Positions 5,092 to 9,546 of a stretch of 9,546 bases of DNA are shown one piece after another. Within the stretch, counting starts at the first letter, position 1. Every line of letters begins with the position of its first letter. Below the pieces are notes generated by a model that had not been told where the DNA came from, made no database searches, and saw only the letters and a list, made by a program, of their open reading frames with translations. This DNA is from Candidatus Enterococcus ferrettii (GTDB lineage Bacteria > Bacillota > Bacilli > Lactobacillales > Enterococcaceae). The DNA lies in NCBI RefSeq assembly GCF_017377655.1, contig NZ_JAFREL010000143.1:1-9546 (forward strand), read 5' to 3'. The translations under genes and the position numbers were made by a program.

Positions 5092-6782
5092 TTACCTGGA
5101 AAGGAAATGAGCAGATTGTTGGAGAAGGAGCACGACAGGTAGTGGAAGTAAAGAAGTTGGAACGATTGCTTAAGCAGGTACCCGTTGATACGGCGGAAAA
5201 GTATCTATTTTTATCCGTATCTAGCGGAGATGAACGAGCGAAAATAAGGAATAGTCGAACAGACACATTAGAGGGCGGAATTGACTGGTTAAAGAAAGAA
5301 TTAACTACGGCTAAAGGCACCATGATTCGTGTGGATATTGTTCGCACGATGGAGGAATGTACTTACCTCGAACTCATGCGAAAGCTGGCAAATGTTCCGA
5401 GAAACAATTATTTTCGACGAGGGATTGCCTTTGATAAGAAATTCAATGTCGCCTTTTTAGCCGAAGAGCTGATGGGAAATGCTTTATTAAAGCCTTCAGA
5501 GAAGCATAAGGTTGGCTTCAATTCACCAGAGTTATCCTTTGATCAAAAAAACGTAGATGGCTATATGATGCGCAAGTACGGTGAATCATTGAAAAGCAAA
5601 ATTCCTCAGCGTAAATTTTACGTTTTTGATACGCAAGGCTTCTATTTTGAGCAGGAGGAGTGGTTACCTTTATCCATCCAGCCACAACAAGCAGGCATGC
5701 GAGCAACTGATTTGCATCGGTTACCCCAGCAGGTGGATGAAGCGATTACGAATGGCGAAGCCTTTTTGCAGCGACAGATTCAGGCATCCGGTCAGTTCAT
5801 TTATGGCTATTATCCGACCTATGATTATCAGATCAAAGGCTACAATTCGGTGCGGCACTTTTCCAGTGTCTATGCCTTACTGGAAGCCCAAGAGTATTTA
5901 GGATTAAAGGAAGAACTCAAGGGTTCGGAACGGGCTTTGGATTGGGGGTTAGATCATCTAACCTTAGAAAAAGACGGGGCTCTGTTCATACAGGAGCAGA
6001 CAGCTTCGGGGACTTCATTAAAGCTAGGTGCACAGGGCTTGGCAATTTTAGCTCTGGCTAAATTCCAGACGATTACCGGCAATGACAAATACGAAGCAGC
6101 GATTAATCGAATCATTAAAGGAATCGAAACCAAGTTTGTTTCTTCAACAGGTGAGACCACCCACATTTTGGATGAACAGCTGGAGACGAAGAAGAAATTC
6201 GAGATCATCTATTACGATGGCGAAGCGGTTTTCAGTGTGTTGCGGGGCTACGCGATTACGAAGAATCCAGCACATTTAGCCTTAGCGCAAAAATTATTTG
6301 ACCGATTTGTGGCGAAAAACTACGAACGGTACCACGATCATTGGTTAAGCTATGCTACCAATGAATTATTGCTTTATTTAGACGAGAAGAAATACTACGA
6401 ATTCGGCTTGAAGAATGCATTTGAAAATTTACGCTTTATCGAACAGCGGGATACCGCCTATCCAACCTTGTTGGAGCTGCTTATGGCAGCGATCAAGATG
6501 ACAGACAAGGTGAAGGCGACAGAGTATTACAAAACCAAGGCATTCGATCGTTTTGTTTCGAAAGAAGACTTTTGGCGACTAAGGGAAGTTGCTCGGAAAC
6601 GAGCGGAAGTCGAAATCGAAAAAGGTGTGATGTATCCGGAAATGGCGATGTTTTTAAAACGGCCAGAGAAAGTTGTTTGCGGCTTCTATACGCGGCACGA
6701 CAAATTCCGAATGCGAATTGATGATCAGGAACACTTTTTAAGTGGATTGATTCATTTTTACGAGTATTTTTATCGCGATTAG
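5061..6782 (+). CDS. 573-aa protein with probable six-hairpin (alpha/alpha-barrel) glycosidase-like C-terminal domain
   Basis: A 573-residue protein with no signal peptide or membrane helix, so probably cytoplasmic as read. Residues 1-190 form an alpha/beta-looking domain I do not recognise, with RVDIVRTMEE and NNYFRRGIAFDKKFNVAFL as marked stretches. Residues about 220-573 contain repeated helix pairs and the motifs GYNSVRH (260-266) and YYDGEA (384-389), followed by helix pairs such as LALAQKLFDRFV and DHWLSYATNELLLY. This pattern is familiar from six-hairpin glycosidase-like and epimerase-like proteins that act on sugars, but catalytic residues cannot be assigned. The ATG at 5061 follows a TAA in the same frame (5055-5057), so it is the first possible start, yet no good ribosome-binding site precedes it; a longer, frameshifted N-terminus is possible. 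It lies 47 bases before the adhesin gene and may modify a wall or adhesin glycan (inference). Confidence 0.7.
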   Translation: MGTQTRQVAIITWKGNEQIVGEGARQVVEVKKLERLLKQVPVDTAEKYLFLSVSSGDERAKIRNSRTDTLEGGIDWLKKELTTAKGTMIRVDIVRTMEECTYLELMRKLANVPRNNYFRRGIAFDKKFNVAFLAEELMGNALLKPSEKHKVGFNSPELSFDQKNVDGYMMRKYGESLKSKIPQRKFYVFDTQGFYFEQEEWLPLSIQPQQAGMRATDLHRLPQQVDEAITNGEAFLQRQIQASGQFIYGYYPTYDYQIKGYNSVRHFSSVYALLEAQEYLGLKEELKGSERALDWGLDHLTLEKDGALFIQEQTASGTSLKLGAQGLAILALAKFQTITGNDKYEAAINRIIKGIETKFVSSTGETTHILDEQLETKKKFEIIYYDGEAVFSVLRGYAITKNPAHLALAQKLFDRFVAKNYERYHDHWLSYATNELLLYLDEKKYYEFGLKNAFENLRFIEQRDTAYPTLLELLMAAIKMTDKVKATEYYKTKAFDRFVSKEDFWRLREVARKRAEVEIEKGVMYPEMAMFLKRPEKVVCGFYTRHDKFRMRIDDQEHFLSGLIHFYEYFYRD

Positions 6783-6829
6783 GTTGGAGAGCACAAAAGG
6801 ATTATTAGGAGAAAAGGGGTTATAACAGC

Positions 6830-9546
6830 ATGAGAAACAACCGAAAGATTGTTTATCGACAGGAAGCCATCAAGAAATACAAGATGCACAAGGTGAAGAA
6901 GAACTGGGTAGTCAAGGGCGGTATTGCTGGGGCAATGCTGGTCAGCACAGTTGGTACACCACTAGCTAATCAAGTTAGCTATGCAGCTGAGAATGAAATG
7001 GTGGATGAAAGTGAAGCCGAGAAGCAGCTAGAGACGGGGACGGAGATTCCGGCAGCGGGAGCGACGAATGGATCAGCAGCACCTGCAGCGGCTCCTACGC
7101 CAAGAGCGACTGAGAATCCTGATGGGACGAAGACTTGGGCCGCTAATGAGGATGTAGAATTTGTTGTCAGCAATTTTGAAATATTAAATTCAGCGGGCGA
7201 AAAGTTAACTTCTCTAGTAATGCCTGATCTAAGTGCAGAAAACGGAATATATTTTGAAGCAATATTAGATAATTCAGCAAAAACCATCCAGGTGGGAGAT
7301 AAATTGTTTATTCCAGTTAGTACTTCTGGAATTAGGGATGGAATAAAAGCATTAGTTCCCGTAAAAGGGATGGAACTAACTGACATAGGTATTGTTAATA
7401 CTGTTGCTGGTGGCTTAGAAATAGAGATTACTAATGAAATTTCAGGTAACAAAAAGTTCATATTTAATGCACCCGGTGCTGCTGGTATTGCTAGACCAAC
7501 ATTTCAGGCAGTGAATGGTAGCTATAGAGATTCAAAAGTAACTTATATTCTTGCTGGTATGACACAGGAATTAACTACTGCAGATAATTCGGATGTACCA
7601 ACATATGCAGGAGCTCTTTCTATTACAGGACCGTTAACCGCAGGTGGGTCTAGTCATATGTATAGTTCAATATACTCAGATAATACCCGAGATTTATACT
7701 TGGAGCTTTTAGGGATGCCGAGAGAAGTTTCTTCAGATAATTTAGTACAAATTAACCGTGTTGAAATAAAAACAGGTGAAGTTGCGGAATTCACAACCGG
7801 AGACTTATCTTCTAGTGAACTTGCCATCAATCTGGCAGCTCCTAGACCAGATGCTAACGGTTTATACCAAACAGGAATGTTTCCACGTATTAGTGAAGAA
7901 TTTTCATCTAAATACACGCTGCGATACATTACAGTTTCTCAAGATTCATCTGATGAACAAATTAAAGAAGCTTTAATTGCTGCTGGACCATATTCGTATA
8001 CTTCATTTGAAACTCCTGAAGGGAATGTAGTCTTTGCACGTAATATCGGCAGCATTTTTGATGCACCAAAAATCACAGAGACGGATATATATCGAAACAG
8101 CGGAGCTACAAGCCCCTCAGAATTTTTTGGAATGCAAGGCTTCCCTATTAATGAAGATGTTGTGGATTTAGTAGATAGAGTTTACGCAACAATGGGTTTC
8201 AGTTCATATAACGATTTTAATATTTATTTTAGAGATAATTCGATAATTAACTCTGCAGATTCACTTAGTTTGGATATGTTACATGGAGAAACTTACCTGT
8301 CATCTGCAAGTACAACCCCTGCAGCAATATCTGTACAAGGTCAAAGCTATGTCCAATTAAATTTGCGCGATGAAAATGGTCCGATCGGTACAAAAACAAT
8401 TAATGGTTGGCCAGACGATACTGGCCGCGTTACAGCAGAAGATTTGGAAATCGAAGGGTACGAACTAAACAAAGGAGCAGGAAAGTTACCTATTGGTGCC
8501 GATCCATTAACGGGTGAGTTAGATATTACTTTTCCTGAGCAAGGACAAACGACTTCTTATGACTATTATTACACAGCAAAAGATTCATCAGTAACTGTTA
8601 AGTACATGCTAGATATAGATGGTGATGGTGTTGGTGATGAGTCAATTAATGCTGGGGCAGACGATCAAACAATACCTGGAAAATACAATGAAGACTATTT
8701 TGCTCAAGTAAGAAACTATAGAAGTAAAAACTATGTGCTTCATGAAATGCCAGCTAATAGATCTGGGAAGTATGGAGATCCAACGCCAGATGTGGTTTTT
8801 GTTTACCAAGAAGTAGGTAGCCTGATTATTGATACTACTGCTTATGATAACAATGAAACTGGTTCTACTACGCGTTACTCAATTCTTACTGATAATTTGA
8901 ACCTAAGAGATTTGGAAGTTCCAGAACCACCAGCAGGATACCATTATATAAATGAAGCTGGAGAAACATTAACACCGGGAGATACCATGCAGCCGACAAC
9001 TAAGATGGGAGATACGACTTGGCGTTTAGTACCTAATGAAACAACCGTGACTTACCATTATGTGAATGAAGCTGGGGAAACAATTGCATCAGATATTATG
9101 GAAGATACCATGGTAGGTGCATCCATTCAAGACAAAATAAATGTTGTGGAAGGTTATCTATATGTAGAAGCTGATGCAGGAAATCCTACCTCGGTTGGTC
9201 CAAATGGAGCCAATGTAACCTATGTTTACAGACCAATGGGTGGATTTACGTGGACGAATCCAGATACTGGCGAAACCATTACTATTAAATATCCAAACGA
9301 TCCAAATGATCCTAGCAAAGCATTAGACCCGGATGACCCGAACTATCCAGTCATTCCTTATGTTCCAGGATATACCCCAACCGATGAAGAGGGGAATAAA
9401 TTGGAATTAGTTGATCAAGAAGATCCAGAGAAGGGTTATAAGCCACCAGCAGTTTCTGACCCAGGAGAAGATACAACTGTAATATACGGTGAAGATGACG
9501 AAAGCGACAGTGATTCGGATAGTGACTCAGACTCGGACAGTGACTC
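6830..9546 (+). CDS. Large MucBP/Ser-Asp repeat surface adhesin (3' end outside window)
   Basis: The frame is open from ATG 6830 to the window edge, giving 905 visible codons. Residues 1-56 are a long KxYKxGKxW-type signal peptide (KKYKMHKVKKNWVVKGG, then a hydrophobic core ending near VSYAA). Known proteins with this leader are wall adhesins, some exported by accessory SecA2/SecY2 and glycosylated. Residues about 57-105 are an Ala/Pro/Thr/Glu linker; 106-505 form a probable beta-rich binding head that I cannot assign to a family. Then come MucBP-like units: about 507-583, 588-660, 663-739 and 740-803. The segment 804-888 contains the mucus-adhesin signature PVIPYVPGYTP and PGEDTTVIYG. From residue 892 Ser-Asp dipeptides begin, as in wall-spanning stalks, and an LPXTG anchor is expected beyond the edge. 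The ribosome-binding region is AGGAG/AAAAGGGG (6807-6819). GC falls sharply after codon 104. No other ORF covers this span on + or -. Confidence 0.9.
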   Translation, partial: MRNNRKIVYRQEAIKKYKMHKVKKNWVVKGGIAGAMLVSTVGTPLANQVSYAAENEMVDESEAEKQLETGTEIPAAGATNGSAAPAAAPTPRATENPDGTKTWAANEDVEFVVSNFEILNSAGEKLTSLVMPDLSAENGIYFEAILDNSAKTIQVGDKLFIPVSTSGIRDGIKALVPVKGMELTDIGIVNTVAGGLEIEITNEISGNKKFIFNAPGAAGIARPTFQAVNGSYRDSKVTYILAGMTQELTTADNSDVPTYAGALSITGPLTAGGSSHMYSSIYSDNTRDLYLELLGMPREVSSDNLVQINRVEIKTGEVAEFTTGDLSSSELAINLAAPRPDANGLYQTGMFPRISEEFSSKYTLRYITVSQDSSDEQIKEALIAAGPYSYTSFETPEGNVVFARNIGSIFDAPKITETDIYRNSGATSPSEFFGMQGFPINEDVVDLVDRVYATMGFSSYNDFNIYFRDNSIINSADSLSLDMLHGETYLSSASTTPAAISVQGQSYVQLNLRDENGPIGTKTINGWPDDTGRVTAEDLEIEGYELNKGAGKLPIGADPLTGELDITFPEQGQTTSYDYYYTAKDSSVTVKYMLDIDGDGVGDESINAGADDQTIPGKYNEDYFAQVRNYRSKNYVLHEMPANRSGKYGDPTPDVVFVYQEVGSLIIDTTAYDNNETGSTTRYSILTDNLNLRDLEVPEPPAGYHYINEAGETLTPGDTMQPTTKMGDTTWRLVPNETTVTYHYVNEAGETIASDIMEDTMVGASIQDKINVVEGYLYVEADAGNPTSVGPNGANVTYVYRPMGGFTWTNPDTGETITIKYPNDPNDPSKALDPDDPNYPVIPYVPGYTPTDEEGNKLELVDQEDPEKGYKPPAVSDPGEDTTVIYGEDDESDSDSDSDSDSDSD
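8348..8578 (+). repeat. MucBP-like unit 1 in the adhesin
   Basis: It begins YVQLNLRDENG and ends in DYYYTA, with an internal IEGYEL. This is the usual layout of a mucin-binding-protein repeat: a YV-D-G start, a G-Y middle and a V-Y strand at the end. It is the most divergent unit. Confidence 0.45.
8591..8812 (+). repeat. MucBP-like unit 2 carrying a calcium-loop-like insert
   Basis: It starts VTVKYMLD and ends PDVVFVYQ, the classic MucBP frame. The first loop contains DIDGDGVGDE (8612-8641), which has the spacing of DxDGDGxxD calcium-binding loops found in dockerin and thrombospondin type 3 repeats. Confidence 0.55.
8816..9046 (+). repeat. MucBP-like unit 3 in the adhesin
   Basis: The unit starts GSLIIDTTAYDN and contains YHYINEAGET (8939-8968), which is nearly identical to YHYVNEAGET at the head of unit 4 (9053-9082), 114 bases downstream. 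The near-identity at DNA level points to recent duplication within the gene. Confidence 0.45.
9047..9238 (+). repeat. MucBP-like unit 4 in the adhesin
   Basis: It runs from VTYHYVNEAGETI to VTYVYRPM, with the internal glycine-tyrosine VEGYLYVEA. It is the best match to the MucBP repeat pattern in this protein. Confidence 0.65.
9503..9546 (+). repeat. Ser-Asp dipeptide repeat, continuing past the window edge
   Basis: Alternating Ser-Asp codons run to the last base, with serine written as AGC, AGT, TCG and TCA. Mixed codons make an imperfect 6-base repeat. In Clf/Sdr-type adhesins such tracts span the cell wall; here the total number of units is unknown. Confidence 0.85.

Noticed and set aside
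6979..7461. 160-codon open frame on the minus strand
   Set aside because: It is wholly antisense to the adhesin gene, has a Ser/Ala/Val-rich low-complexity translation and lacks a ribosome-binding site.

Overview
The window looks like a low- to mid-GC Gram-positive of the Lactobacillales, most plausibly Enterococcus or a close relative. The reasons are a DUF1149-type protein (a family typical of enterococci and streptococci), strong AGGAGG ribosome-binding sites, a KxYKxGKxW-type signal peptide, MucBP-like adhesin repeats and DivIVA-domain proteins. All supported genes are on the + strand. Species cannot be decided from the sequence alone.

Layout. Positions 2-364 hold the C-terminal catalytic part of a tyrosine recombinase whose 5' end lies outside the window. 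It is closed by a long nested hairpin with a T-tract (348-429). A roughly 410-base non-coding stretch follows. It contains a second terminator-like hairpin (about 578-611) and, just before the next gene, three copies of GTTTAATC arranged as inverted repeats (708-747). A DUF1149 protein lies at 779-1174. From 1264 to the window end there is a same-strand cluster: a secreted two-domain peptidoglycan hydrolase (GH73-type glucosaminidase plus M23 peptidase), a DivIVA-domain coiled-coil protein of 271 aa, a second DivIVA-domain gene split by a one-base frameshift, a 56-aa ORF, a 184-base gap with coding-like debris, a 573-aa protein with a probable six-hairpin (alpha/alpha barrel) glycosidase-like C-terminal half, and a very large surface adhesin that runs off the 3' edge inside a Ser-Asp repeat.

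How they may work together (inference). The gene order is cell-wall hydrolase, two septum/pole-type scaffolds, carbohydrate-active-like protein, giant adhesin. It suggests a cassette that places wall remodelling and display of the adhesin at a defined cell site. The adhesin may be glycosylated, given its signal-peptide class. The adhesin gene shows an abrupt drop in GC after its conserved leader, as expected if the binding head is exchanged by recombination. The broken second DivIVA gene and the debris at 4877-5091 suggest that parts of the cassette are decaying, are switched by an A-tract, or contain sequencing errors. The recombinase fragment may mark the edge of a mobile region, but no attachment repeat could be identified.
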